Shown piece after piece: positions 35,798 through 45,374 of a stretch of DNA of 64,000 nucleotides (positions within the stretch are counted from its first letter, which is position 1; each line of letters opens with the position of its first letter). A program made the position numbers and the translations under genes. The notes beneath the pieces are model-generated. The model was not told the origin of the DNA. It made no database searches and saw only the letters and a program-made list of their open reading frames with translations. The stretch spans positions 102,780 to 166,779 of the forward strand of contig NZ_PGGC01000005.1 in the NCBI RefSeq assembly GCF_002795305.1, given 5' to 3'. Source of the stretch: Aeromonas cavernicola (lineage in GTDB: Bacteria > Pseudomonadota > Gammaproteobacteria > Enterobacterales > Aeromonadaceae).

Positions 35798-37345
35798 TCA
35801 CTTCAGTTGCAGGGCCAAACGGGCGGCAAGTTGTGCCGCTTGAACGTTGCTGGAGGCGACCATGACCCCAGCTTGACGCAGGGCGGCGATCTGCTGCTCA
35901 CGGGATTGCGGGTCCAGCTCGGTGCCACAGACATGGCCGATAAAGAGCAGCTGACGGCCCGCGAGATCGGCTTGCTGACGCGCTTTTGCCAAGATCTGCA
36001 GTAGTTCAGCGGTGGGATCGAGACTTGCGCCATAGCCGATGACCACATCAAACAACAAGATGGCTGTCGCGGGATCGGCGGCTTCTTGCAGCAAACGGGC
36101 ATTGCGCAAGCTCGGATCGATCATCGGGTGCGGCCGACCTTGAGTGAACTCATCATCCCCCATATCGACCAAGCTATGGCCATGACCACGGGCTGACTCT
36201 TTGAGGGCACTGGCCCCTTTAACGGGAGCGTTCGATTCGCAGGTTAGGCCCTCAGCCAGCAGGGCTAGCTGTGCTTCATAGCAGAAGGTGCCCCCTGCGA
36301 AGATGCCGCGAATATCCCGTTGCCCTGCGGCCATCTTAGCCAACTGAGCCGTGGTGCTTGCCAAATTGGCATCATCGACCGTCACCGCTGCAGGCAGTGA
36401 CTCACCGCGCAGGGCCGCTACGGCCACATCCGCAGCATGTTGCAGGCTAGAGGCAGGCAATACGCCGTGCTTGGCTAAGGTGCTTGGGTCTGCTCCCAAG
36501 AAGTGGACCACCACCGGTTTGCCACAAGTGCGTGCCAGTTTCAGCACTTGCTCACTGACGATGTCGGCAGGCGGCTTAGAGATAAGTACGATAAGGCGAG
36601 TGGCGGGATCTGCCGCCAACATGCGGATGCCCTGGAGCATCGTTTGGCCGCCAATTTCTGCGTGCAGGTCGCGACCACCAGTGCCAAGGGCTTGGGATAC
36701 CCCTTCCCCCAGATGATGAATGCGGCAGCTCACCTCCTGTAGACCCGTGCCGGAGGCGGCAATCAGGCCAATGGCGCCTTGGCGTACTACGTTGGCAAAG
36801 CCAAGTGGCATGCCATTGACGATGGCAGTACCACAATCAGGGCCCATCACCAGTAGATCTCGTTGACCGGCAAATTGCTTGATTGCGTGTTCTTGTTCTT
36901 CCGATACGTTGTCGGAGAAGAGCATGACGTTCATGCCCAGTTGAAGCGCTTTGAGAGCCTCGGCTGCTGCGTAGCGACCGGGTACGGAGATCAGCGCCAA
37001 ATTTGCGTCACCCGCACGCTCTTTGCCCATGGCGAGGCTGGTGGCGGGGCGCTTACCAACGATCCCTTGCTCTTGATCGACCGGCGCGGGGCGCAGCAAC
37101 TCATCAGCCACGGTGAGGGCGAGCGTGCCGACGTCCTCATCAGCCAGTAGGGCAATCAGCAGATCGCTTGGTTTGGCGGTGGCGGTGATCGCCATGCCTG
37201 CGTCGCGCATCCGCTCTAAATTAGCCTCAGTTGCCATTGCCACTGAGGCTTGAATGATCCCCTCCAGTCCATTCAATCGTGCAGATATCTGCATCAGGGA
37301 GACGGAGTCCTTGTAGAGGTTTGGATAAATCTTGTAGTGCAACAT
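35798..37345 (-). CDS. fdrA: FdrA-family protein (AllF/YahF type)
   Basis: 515-aa acyl-CoA-synthetase-fold protein of the FdrA family (YKDSVSLMQISARL near the start; LVMGPDCGTAIVNGMPLGFAN; LLFDVVIGYG; VCGTELDPQSR). E. coli FdrA is a subunit of oxamate carbamoyltransferase in anaerobic allantoin use. Here the third subunit found in E. coli (DUF2877) is absent, as in yah-type loci, so a different carbamoyl donor is possible. Confidence 0.88.
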   Translation of the reverse strand: MLHYKIYPNLYKDSVSLMQISARLNGLEGIIQASVAMATEANLERMRDAGMAITATAKPSDLLIALLADEDVGTLALTVADELLRPAPVDQEQGIVGKRPATSLAMGKERAGDANLALISVPGRYAAAEALKALQLGMNVMLFSDNVSEEQEHAIKQFAGQRDLLVMGPDCGTAIVNGMPLGFANVVRQGAIGLIAASGTGLQEVSCRIHHLGEGVSQALGTGGRDLHAEIGGQTMLQGIRMLAADPATRLIVLISKPPADIVSEQVLKLARTCGKPVVVHFLGADPSTLAKHGVLPASSLQHAADVAVAALRGESLPAAVTVDDANLASTTAQLAKMAAGQRDIRGIFAGGTFCYEAQLALLAEGLTCESNAPVKGASALKESARGHGHSLVDMGDDEFTQGRPHPMIDPSLRNARLLQEAADPATAILLFDVVIGYGASLDPTAELLQILAKARQQADLAGRQLLFIGHVCGTELDPQSREQQIAALRQAGVMVASSNVQAAQLAARLALQLK

Positions 37346-37444
37346 GCCAGTGCTTCCGTGGTGGAGGGTGTCAGAGGGCCTGTTGATCTCTGGGCCCGCT
37401 GTTAATAAAAGGAAGGGGCGCAGCGTGGCGACCCCACCTAGCGA

Positions 37445-38110
37445 TTAGCCTTTTAGGGCTGCAACCAAGGTATCGGCATCGCTGACCCAGCCAACGATGG
37501 CGCCTTGCGCTTGGATCATCTCCAAAGTGACGCGGTGGAACTCAGGGAAGTAAGAGGCGCAGCAGTCAGCGGGGATCAGCAGTTCATAGCCACGGTCGTT
37601 TGCTTCGCGAGCCGTGCTCTGAACGCACACCTCGGTGGTTACCCCGCAAATAACCAAGGAGCGAATACCACGGGCTTGCAGGATCAGATGTAGGTCAGTG
37701 GCATAGAAGGCCCCTTTACCTGGCTTGTCGATCACCGGCTCACCGGCGATGGGGTAGAGCTCTGGGATCAGGTCGTGACCGGCTTCGCCTTGCACCAGAA
37801 TACGGCCCATCGCCCCTTGCTCGCCGATGAAACGCTTACCACCCCGCTCCAACTTAGCAGGCAAGCAATCGGTCAGATCAGGACGATGGCCTTCGCGGGT
37901 ATGGATGACCAACATGCCGGTCGCACGCGCCGCTTCAAGTACCTTGCGGCAAGGCTCGATAGCACGACGAACGAGGGAGACATCGTTACCCAACGCATGG
38001 CCAAAACCATTGGGTTCAACGAAATCGCGCTGCATGTCGATCATGATGATGGCCGTCGTAGCGGGGTCGAAGGTGAAGTCGAAAGGCCGTGCGTTGATGC
38101 TCTTTTTCAT
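37445..38110 (-). CDS. Biuret-hydrolase-like cysteine hydrolase (isochorismatase fold)
   Basis: 221-aa isochorismatase-like hydrolase. The catalytic triad is Asp25 (IMIDMQRDF), Lys129 ([10 protein letters not shown]) and Cys162 ([11 protein letters not shown]). Blocks such as [19 protein letters not shown] and REANDRGYE strongly resemble rhizobial biuret hydrolase (BiuH) as I recall it, more than classical isochorismatases. Biuret hydrolase yields allophanate and ammonia; ureidoacrylate hydrolase (RutB) is the nearest alternative. First gene of the minus-strand operon. Confidence 0.85.
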   Translation of the reverse strand: MKKSINARPFDFTFDPATTAIIMIDMQRDFVEPNGFGHALGNDVSLVRRAIEPCRKVLEAARATGMLVIHTREGHRPDLTDCLPAKLERGGKRFIGEQGAMGRILVQGEAGHDLIPELYPIAGEPVIDKPGKGAFYATDLHLILQARGIRSLVICGVTTEVCVQSTAREANDRGYELLIPADCCASYFPEFHRVTLEMIQAQGAIVGWVSDADTLVAALKG

Positions 38111-38754
38111 GATGTGCTCCTACTGGATTGGATGGGGTATAACAGCAGTCTATGGATGGCACCGCAGGGGTGCGCAGAAAGAAATTGTGCTCCAGCATCA
38201 AAACATTTGAGGGATGCTGGCAGATGAACATGACGCTATGGCTGTAAACCTCGTCACGACTGGGGTTGTTGGGTCTGTGCTCAGTATGATAATGGGGCTG
38301 GGTCAGTGCCGGCAGATCCCGAAACTGTGATCTCCCTCGCCTATCTCTGCATCAGAAGTATCGCCGCTACGGTAGGTTTCGCCACTCGCGCCCAGAAAAA
38401 GGCTCGCGGTGCGCCACGGATGATAGGTTGGCTGCGCCGAGCATCCGCGCCTTTGTTATTTGCTCATTTAGCCCGAGGCCGTGCTCGGCCGGCTTAAGGT
38501 CGTAGTTGCCGTTGTGCCAATCATGCCGACCGAAATTAACACTCATCAAAGAATTTGGTTTGTTATTAGGTAGAGTTATTAATATTTAATTTTGATAATG
38601 CCGATTTAATGTGGTGGTTATTCTTATTATCTTATTTGTATTTAATGGATATTGAAGAGGTTTCTTTAATTGTCTTTTTTGTCATTATTGGCGACCAAGC
38701 TTAACATTATTTCCGCTTAATCTAAGAGGTTGTGAGCAGTTATTTTCGCGAAAA

Positions 38755-38892
38755 TGTATCCAGTGCCATAAAAGGAGGGGCTAGGAGTGCTTTTCTGGTG
38801 GATTAATAGCGATTAAATGGTAGTATCGCCAGTGAAGCGACCTATGACTTAAATATCGCCTCGTCTATTGCCCCTCTCCTCGGGGCTTTTTT
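38755..38892 (+). ncRNA. Candidate small RNA or leader with terminator
   Basis: A Rho-independent terminator (GCCCC, loop TCTCCTC, GGGGC, then TTTTTT; 38870-38892) stands about 760 bases beyond the divergent hydrolase gene and 290 bases before the next gene, with no open frame before it. Upstream are GCGAT...ATCGC stem arms at about 38809-38829 and AGGAGGGGC (about 38774), which can pair with the 5' arm of the terminator as an alternative fold. The 5' end is a guess. Supports a small RNA; not proven. Confidence 0.4.
38870..38892 (+). terminator. Orphan Rho-independent terminator
   Basis: GCCCC-TCTCCTC-GGGGC followed by six T. No protein gene on the plus strand precedes it. Confidence 0.75.
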
Positions 38893-39183
38893 ATTGATTT
38901 AGTACACCATTAACTCTAAATTAATTTTAATAAATAATATTTTCTCAATGTTGTTTGAATTTGTTTTTATATTTTTAATAAACATTTGGTGGTAGCTGTT
39001 GTTTTTTATTGATGGTTAATGCTGTTTTCACTTCTTTTAATAAAAATTAAAACATTCTACCGTTCTTAAATTTGCTAAAGTGATTTTTCCAAATTATTTT
39101 GGAGGTAATAAGTGTAATTACCCTAATAAGGGAATTGTTATGTTAATCCTAGCAGATTCATTTTACATCATGGAGAAGATAAA

Positions 39184-40008
39184 TTGAAAATGACATCAAT
39201 AGCTGCCAGCACGATATTGGCTGTGTTCTCTTCTGGGTTGGCGTATGCCGCTCCTGCTTATGAGAATGTACAAGTTAGTTCTACCATCCGTAATCACTCA
39301 GCTGGCGGCATTAACTATGCCCCATCCTTGGTCGAGTGTAATGGCACCGTGATTGCACCTGATCGGGTGGTACTGCTTGCAAGCTGCTTGGCGCGTGCTG
39401 GGGCGGATCGGGAAAAAACCTGGATCACCCTGCCCAATGGCCAGCGATTCTATGCGCCGATCACCCTGCCAGCCGATCACCTCTTCTATAACAGCCCCTC
39501 ATATAATCCCTATCAGGTATTTGATGATGTGACGGTGACGGTGAATCCAGAGTATCAAGCTGCCGCAAAGAGTGATGAAAATAACATCGCAGTGATTAAG
39601 CTGCCTGCTGGTTCGGTCACTCCCCAATATCCGGTATATGATGCACAACGTGTGGCAGAGCAAGCTCTCCAGCCAGCGGATCGCGTTTCGTTAGCTTACA
39701 AGCAGTATTATGACTCGAGAGCGCTCTCATTTGAGCGATACGTTATTACTAACAGCACCGAAACCAGTATCCGCTTTGCCAAATTCTGTACTGCTGCTGA
39801 TCTAGGCATTGTTGAAGCACCGGAAGATTATTGCGAAGGGCCACGCTATGTGCGTAGCAATACCGAATCTTATGGTATTTATACCGGCAATAATGCAACC
39901 AATCGTCTATTAGTGGGATTGCGCAGCAACACTGGCAATAATGCAGAAGCTAGTGCGGTATTATTAGCGCCGTATGCCGAGTGGCTTGAAGAGCAGCTGG
40001 CTCCTTGA
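39184..40008 (+). CDS. Secreted trypsin-fold protein with degenerate catalytic triad
   Basis: 274-aa exported protein: signal peptide residues 1-22 (cleavage after AYA). The mature part matches the chymotrypsin fold: ECNGTVIAPDRVVLLASCL corresponds to the CGGTLI...TAAHC block, but the catalytic His is Ser67; ENNIAVIKL corresponds to the NDIALLKL block, with Asp replaced by Asn134. The Ser region aligns to TESYGIY rather than GDSGGP, followed by LLVGLRS and the C-terminal helix YAEWLEEQL. It is probably a non-proteolytic pseudo-protease. The TTG at 39184 is chosen for its spacing to GGAGAAG; ATG 39190 is the alternative. Confidence 0.75.
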   Translation: MKMTSIAASTILAVFSSGLAYAAPAYENVQVSSTIRNHSAGGINYAPSLVECNGTVIAPDRVVLLASCLARAGADREKTWITLPNGQRFYAPITLPADHLFYNSPSYNPYQVFDDVTVTVNPEYQAAAKSDENNIAVIKLPAGSVTPQYPVYDAQRVAEQALQPADRVSLAYKQYYDSRALSFERYVITNSTETSIRFAKFCTAADLGIVEAPEDYCEGPRYVRSNTESYGIYTGNNATNRLLVGLRSNTGNNAEASAVLLAPYAEWLEEQLAP

Positions 40009-40042
40009 TATTCCATTAAATGAGTAAATAGTGGGTATTGAG

Positions 40043-40076
40043 AAAATGACTGAGTGGCTACCACTCAGTCATTTTT
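40043..40076. terminator. Rho-independent terminator after the trypsin-like gene
   Basis: AAAATGACTGAGTGG, loop CTA, then CCACTCAGTCATTTTT: a near-perfect 15-pair stem ending in T-run, 35 bases after the stop. The A-run on the other side could allow it to act on the minus strand too. Confidence 0.9.
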
Positions 40077-40258
40077 ATATGTGGTGGTAGAACATGTGCT
40101 TTATGACTGCTTTTGTTATTGATTGATGATCGAGTGAATTAATGCCGACGTGAATAGCGAGGCAACGACTTGCCACTCTATCGCTAGGGTCATGTTGAAC
40201 ACCTGCCACTGGTCGGTGACTCAGCGTTAACCATAACGATGGGCTGCCCCGTTATATA

Positions 40259-41128
40259 TCAAGCTTGCTGCGCCCTCATGGCGGCAATTTTTTTACCCCA
40301 ACAAAGTTGCGCAATCCCTAGCAAACCAAATGCGGGTAGCAACACATACCAAGCCGGTACTTTGAGAGCGCCGACGATCAGCATGCTGCCAGAGCCAATC
40401 AATAAGATGAACACCAGGACCCGAAAGATGGGGACGGGGATGCGCTTATGGACATATTGACCCACTAGCGAACCCAAGATCATCGTTGGAATGCAGCAGA
40501 TCACCAACTTGATGGTGGAGGCCGTCATGATCCCCCCAGTGACCAAGCCACCGATGATGGCGATGTTACTGGCGGTAAAGAAGGCATTGAGGGTGCCGCG
40601 AAAGGCCGCCGGTGCCAGATTGCGCAACATGCCATAAATCACCACGGGCGGCCCATTGGTCGAAAATGCAGCGCCCAATGCCCCTGCGGTTGCGCCCAGC
40701 GGTGCGGCGATCCACCCCTTGTTATAGATAGGCAAGCGAGGCACAAAGAGGCTGTAGAACGAGTAGAGGATCAGGAACCCGCCTAAGCCCGCCTTCATGA
40801 TGCCATCGGGCAAGGATGAGAGGGCATAGAGCCCGACGGGAATGCCAAGCAGGGAAAAGCCAATCAACACGGCCGCTGACTTCCAATCCGTCTCTTTGCG
40901 CGACAGCCAAGTGGCATAGAGTGCGGTGGCAGTGCCCACGACCACCGACATCGGAGCGGCCATTTTGACGGGGATCAGCATGGTGACCAGCGGCATGGTG
41001 GTTAAGCCACCGCCAAATCCAGCGCAAATCCCAACAAAGGTATACAAGAACATCAGTGCGATCACGGTCAGCACGGTGCCTGTGTCGAGCAAGGCACCGT
41101 CCGGCGTGAAGAAGGTAAACCATTCCAT
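40259..41128 (-). CDS. TauE/SafE-family sulfonate exporter
   Basis: 289-aa membrane protein with about 8 hydrophobic segments and the family pattern GICAGFGGGLTTMPLV near the N-terminus. TauE-type proteins accompany sulfo-sugar pathways as exporters of the C3-sulfonate end product (sulfolactate in Pseudomonas putida SQ1). Here it ends the minus-strand sulfoquinovose operon and probably exports dihydroxypropanesulfonate or sulfolactate. ATG 41131 is directly adjacent as an alternative start. Confidence 0.88.
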   Translation of the reverse strand: MEWFTFFTPDGALLDTGTVLTVIALMFLYTFVGICAGFGGGLTTMPLVTMLIPVKMAAPMSVVVGTATALYATWLSRKETDWKSAAVLIGFSLLGIPVGLYALSSLPDGIMKAGLGGFLILYSFYSLFVPRLPIYNKGWIAAPLGATAGALGAAFSTNGPPVVIYGMLRNLAPAAFRGTLNAFFTASNIAIIGGLVTGGIMTASTIKLVICCIPTMILGSLVGQYVHKRIPVPIFRVLVFILLIGSGSMLIVGALKVPAWYVLLPAFGLLGIAQLCWGKKIAAMRAQQA

Positions 41129-41141
41129 CACGCGATTCCTG

Positions 41142-41936
<795 letters not shown>

Positions 41937-42626
41937 TCAGAAGAAATATTTAAAACCGACCCGAATACGATAAGCCTGGGCATCAAGCTTGACGTTTTTG
42001 TCGTACCACTGTAATTCCAGATAGGGCATCCACTGCTCATTGATGCGATAGCGGGTATGGCTAGTTAATTCCCAGTGGTGATCTTTGCCATTAGCACTAT
42101 TAAAATCATTAACCCGAGTGTAATAGTGTGGCTCAAAAATATGGGTCAGTTTTGGCGTAATCTTATTAATGATATACATGGTGTACTCATTGGTATCATC
42201 ATGATCATATTCATCATTCAATGCTTTGGTCAGATAGTTGTTATGGTTGTAGCGATAACGGGCGATGGTAATAAAGGTGTCGGTAAAGCTGTATTTTGTA
42301 TCAAAGTATGCCGCGCCACCGGAGCCTACGGATTTGGAGTTCACCAAGCCACCCACGCTGAAAGAGAGCTTAGGGGTCAGGCTAAACAGCGGATACCAGC
42401 CCTCAATCTCGTTATAGCTGTGCTTGAGCTTATCGAGCTTTTCGGTGTTATAGGCATTACTTGCCATGATCCCTGCACCGGATTCCCAGTTATATCCCAA
42501 GCGCAGTAATAACTCATGCTGGTCGGTAGCAAAGTTAAATGCTTCACGGGTTTCTAAATAGCCGCCAGCATAAGCCGCATTACAGCAGAGAAGAGAAATT
42601 AGGCCTATTTTTTTTGAAAAATGCAT
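41937..42626 (-). CDS. KdgM/OmpL-type outer-membrane porin
   Basis: 229-aa outer-membrane protein: signal peptide ending AAYA, repeating amphipathic strands (YLETREAFNFATDQHELLLR, TRYRINEQWMPYLELQWYD) and a C-terminal aromatic strand (RIRVGFKYFF). It belongs to the oligogalacturonate-specific porin family, which includes OmpL of the E. coli sulfoquinovose (yih) cluster, of matching length. It likely admits sulfoquinovose or its glycosides. A hairpin lies just upstream. Confidence 0.85.
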   Translation of the reverse strand: MHFSKKIGLISLLCCNAAYAGGYLETREAFNFATDQHELLLRLGYNWESGAGIMASNAYNTEKLDKLKHSYNEIEGWYPLFSLTPKLSFSVGGLVNSKSVGSGGAAYFDTKYSFTDTFITIARYRYNHNNYLTKALNDEYDHDDTNEYTMYIINKITPKLTHIFEPHYYTRVNDFNSANGKDHHWELTSHTRYRINEQWMPYLELQWYDKNVKLDAQAYRIRVGFKYFF

Positions 42627-42684
42627 AGTGATTGACTCGCCAACTGTGATGATGGTGTGATTGTTTTAATTAATTTAAAATGAT

Positions 42685-42713
42685 GTCATGGGGCCGGTTA
42701 TTTACCCCATGAC
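42685..42713 (-). terminator. Hairpin between yihU-like gene and porin gene
   Basis: Arms GTCATGGGG and CCCCATGAC, 9 perfect pairs with an 11-base loop. On the minus strand it is followed by ATCATTTTAAATT, a weak U-tract, so it may partly terminate transcripts after the reductase gene and set the porin level. Confidence 0.5.
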
Positions 42714-42734
42714 AAGAATTCAGTAAGCAGTGAA

Positions 42735-43601
42735 TTACTGAATATTGCTCTTCACCACTTTATAGGTGGCGCAGAAATCTTCACGGCCCAAGCCGGTATT
42801 TAAGCCTTGCTGGTAAATGTTATTCACCAACTCGACACCGGGCAGGGTCAGGTTCTGTTCGGCCATGATGGTTTTCATGATGCCGACATCTTTGGCCATG
42901 TTCTCCAGCGAGAAGACGGTGTTGTAGTTCTCGGCGATCAGAGCGCCGATTTTGCTGGTCAGATAGAAGTTGCTGCCGCCACCGTAAGAGACGGCGGTGT
43001 TGAAGCTCTCTTTATCGATGCCGAAATGGTCGGCGGTGGCCAGCATCTCGTTGACACTGTTTTGGACTTGGGCGACCAGCACGTTGTGCAGCACCTTCAT
43101 CACCAAACCACTGCCGTTATTGCCTAAATGGATCTGGTTGCTGCCCATCATCGCTAGCACCGACTTGACCTGCTCATAAGCGGCTTTATCGCCGCCGATG
43201 TAGATCCCAAGCTCAGCTGCGACGGCAGCAGGCACGGATTTCACCACCGGGGCGTCGAGCATCACGGCGCCGGTTTCGGCCACCTGACGAGACAACTCAA
43301 CCGACACGGCCGGATCGATGGTCGACATATCAATGGTGATTTTGCCCGCAGCCAGGTGTGGCAGCAGTTCGGCATAGACCGCCTTGACGTGCTCGGAGCG
43401 GGGTACCATGGAGATGATCACGTCCGCTTGCTCTGCCAGCTTGGCAATGGAAGGGGCCGCAACCGCGCCCGCTTCAACCACCCGAGCAACCGCCTCTTGG
43501 TTGATGTCGAACACCACAACCTTGCCATCAAATTTCTTGACGATGTTTTTGGACATCGCCTCGCCCATCAGGCCAAGACCAATAAAGCCGATCGTTTTCA
43601 T
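42735..43601 (-). CDS. YihU-like sulfolactaldehyde reductase (beta-hydroxyacid dehydrogenase family)
   Basis: 288-aa beta-hydroxyacid dehydrogenase. N-terminal Rossmann motif GLGLMGEAMSKN, the family DMSTIDP motif, and catalytic Lys169 with Asn173 (GSGLVMKVLHNVL). E. coli YihU reduces sulfolactaldehyde to 2,3-dihydroxypropane-1-sulfonate and uses Arg123 in VPVGRTS for the sulfonate; the aligned segment here is APVVKSV, with Lys121 at that position. The sulfo-ED context makes sulfolactaldehyde the most likely substrate; tartronate semialdehyde or 3-hydroxyisobutyrate are the alternatives. Confidence 0.8.
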   Translation of the reverse strand: MKTIGFIGLGLMGEAMSKNIVKKFDGKVVVFDINQEAVARVVEAGAVAAPSIAKLAEQADVIISMVPRSEHVKAVYAELLPHLAAGKITIDMSTIDPAVSVELSRQVAETGAVMLDAPVVKSVPAAVAAELGIYIGGDKAAYEQVKSVLAMMGSNQIHLGNNGSGLVMKVLHNVLVAQVQNSVNEMLATADHFGIDKESFNTAVSYGGGSNFYLTSKIGALIAENYNTVFSLENMAKDVGIMKTIMAEQNLTLPGVELVNNIYQQGLNTGLGREDFCATYKVVKSNIQ

Positions 43602-44485
43602 CCGTTATTTTCCTTAAAAGTGGGTTTAGCAAGACCAGCGACGTCAACACGCATGCTGAACAGGGCGCCAGAGAGCGGACGCTCGGCCAGTTCGGCCGCG
43701 TCCATGTTTTCACGGGTGGTAGTGATGAAGAGGGTTTTCATGTCTTCGCCACCAAAACAGACCATGGTGGGGCAACGCACTGGCAAGGGGTATTCGGCCA
43801 GCAGCTCCCCGTCGGCAGAGAAGCGGGCGATGCGATGGCCATCAAACAGCGCACTCCAGTAGCAGCCTTCCACATCGACCGCTGCGCCATCTGGGCGTCC
43901 CTTGCCTGCACCGGCTTCAAATTCGCGCAACAGCTGGCGCAAGCCCAGTGCACCATCGGCGGCCAGCGGTGTGCGGTAGAGGCGGCGGTTGGGGGTATCA
44001 GTGGTGTACATCCAGCACATATCTGGGCTAAAGGCCAAGCCGTTGGCACCCAGAATGTCGCATTGGATCACCGACATCCGCAGGTCTGCATCGACTCGGC
44101 ACAGCAGCGCGCCGTTGTAGTCGCGAGGGCTCCAATAGGTGCCTGCGTAGAAGCGGCCAGCCTGATCAGTGCCGCCATCGTTAAAACGGGCCAGCGTTGG
44201 GTTGTTGGGGTTATCGGCGACCTTGCGCTCGATCTGACCGTGCTGATCGCACAGATAGATCCCCGTACGCATCGCTGCAATAAAGCCACCCTGTTCACGC
44301 AGGGCAAAACAGCCCACCTCTTCAGCAAACGGGATGGTGCTCAGGGCGCCGCTCTCGGGGTGATAGCGGTGCAGGCAACGCTCAAGAATATCGGTCCAGT
44401 AGAGCGCCTGTTCGGATGCACTCCAGGTGGGGCATTCGGGCAGGTGGCCACGGTAGTCTGCCAGTAGCAGAGCAGGATTAGGCAT
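43598..44485 (-). CDS. SMP-30 family lactonase, probable sulfogluconolactonase
   Basis: 295-aa six-bladed beta-propeller of the SMP-30/gluconolactonase/LRE family. Metal ligands are recognisable: Glu17 (GHLPECPTW), Asn in RFNDGGTD, Asn in GANGLAFSPD and Asp in the last block. The start at 44485 is chosen because upstream in-frame sequence is the antisense of the neighbouring gene and not homologous. It hydrolyses the lactone made by the SDR dehydrogenase to 6-sulfogluconate. Overlaps yihR by 8 bases and the reductase gene by 4. Confidence 0.9.
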   Translation of the reverse strand: MPNPALLLADYRGHLPECPTWSASEQALYWTDILERCLHRYHPESGALSTIPFAEEVGCFALREQGGFIAAMRTGIYLCDQHGQIERKVADNPNNPTLARFNDGGTDQAGRFYAGTYWSPRDYNGALLCRVDADLRMSVIQCDILGANGLAFSPDMCWMYTTDTPNRRLYRTPLAADGALGLRQLLREFEAGAGKGRPDGAAVDVEGCYWSALFDGHRIARFSADGELLAEYPLPVRCPTMVCFGGEDMKTLFITTTRENMDAAELAERPLSGALFSMRVDVAGLAKPTFKENNG

Positions 44486-45374
44486 AGTGAGAAACCTCAA
44501 GCAGCATGGTGATCTGCAACTGCCCATGAGCGGGCACCGTGGCCATGGCGAGCGCAGGGTCACCGAAGCCACCGTTGTTAATGGCATCGTTGATATGAGA
44601 AACCGGCTCAATGGCGACGAAGTCGCGATCGGCGGGCGGCATAAACAGGATGGCGTGCGGCGCATCAGGGGAGCTGACCGTCACCATCAGCTTTTCATCG
44701 GGCCAGCGTACCCGTGCGCAGCCACTCCAGTGATGGAAGCAGTTATCGACCGTGGCCGGCTCAGGTTTGCGCCAGCTGCGATAGTCCCATTGGGCGGGTA
44801 CGGGTGCGAGCCCAGTGGGCAGGGCATTGTGACCATTGAGCACTACCCCGCCCGCCGCAAACTGGATCTCGGCTTGCGCCGCGCGTGGGAAATAGGGGTG
44901 AAAGCCCAGTCCCGCTGGCACCGCCTGATCGGCCAGATTGTGGTAGGTGAGGGTGATGCACAGCGCATTCTCTTGCAGAGTAAAGCGCTGGGTTGCCCGA
45001 TAAGGCCAAGGCCATTGCGCGGCGGACTCCCCTTGGGCGTCATGGGCAAGGACGAGCATGACACTGCGCTCATCTTCTGACTCCTCCACCTGCCATGGCT
45101 GCTGCCAGCCATTGCCGTGGATAGAGTGGGGATGATCGCCAAAGTTACGCTGCAGGGCATAGTCACAGCTGGCAAAGTGAAACTGTCCCTCTGCGATGCG
45201 GTTGGAGTAAGGCACCAGGGCAAAACTGCCGCCCTGGTTGACTGCGGCAAAGGGGCTATCAGGCAAGGAGCGCAAGATAGCCTTGCCATGCCAAGTCAGT
45301 CGGCTGATCACCCCACCCAGCTCAGGAATGAGCTCGAGGCTAAGTGGCCCAACGTCGCGGCGGACAGTCTGCAT
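44478..45374 (-). CDS. yihR: YihR-type aldose 1-epimerase (sulfoquinovose mutarotase)
   Basis: 298-aa galactose-mutarotase-fold protein with the epimerase histidines in HSIHGNGWQQPW and GLGFHPYFPR and the glutamate in FVAIEPVSH. In E. coli, YihR interconverts the SQ anomers so that the alpha-anomer freed by the glycosidase reaches the beta form. Its place between the aldolase and lactonase genes of an SQ operon supports that role over general galactose mutarotation. Confidence 0.87.
   Translation of the reverse strand: MQTVRRDVGPLSLELIPELGGVISRLTWHGKAILRSLPDSPFAAVNQGGSFALVPYSNRIAEGQFHFASCDYALQRNFGDHPHSIHGNGWQQPWQVEESEDERSVMLVLAHDAQGESAAQWPWPYRATQRFTLQENALCITLTYHNLADQAVPAGLGFHPYFPRAAQAEIQFAAGGVVLNGHNALPTGLAPVPAQWDYRSWRKPEPATVDNCFHHWSGCARVRWPDEKLMVTVSSPDAPHAILFMPPADRDFVAIEPVSHINDAINNGGFGDPALAMATVPAHGQLQITMLLEVSHYA

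Larger units (their letters stand above)
38111..39183. other. Long AT-rich intergenic region
   Basis: About 1.07 kb without a convincing protein gene. The first 400 bases are GC-normal and upstream of the hydrolase gene, so they should hold that operon's promoter. From about 38540 to 39183 the sequence is strongly AT-rich and contains a lone terminator at 38870-38892 (see the small RNA candidate) and the upstream region of the next gene. A 63-codon open frame at 38306-38497 has no supporting evidence. Confidence 0.7.

Noticed and set aside
38306..38497. 63-codon open frame upstream of the hydrolase gene
   Set aside because: Arg/Ala-rich composition typical of random GC-rich frames, no ribosome site.
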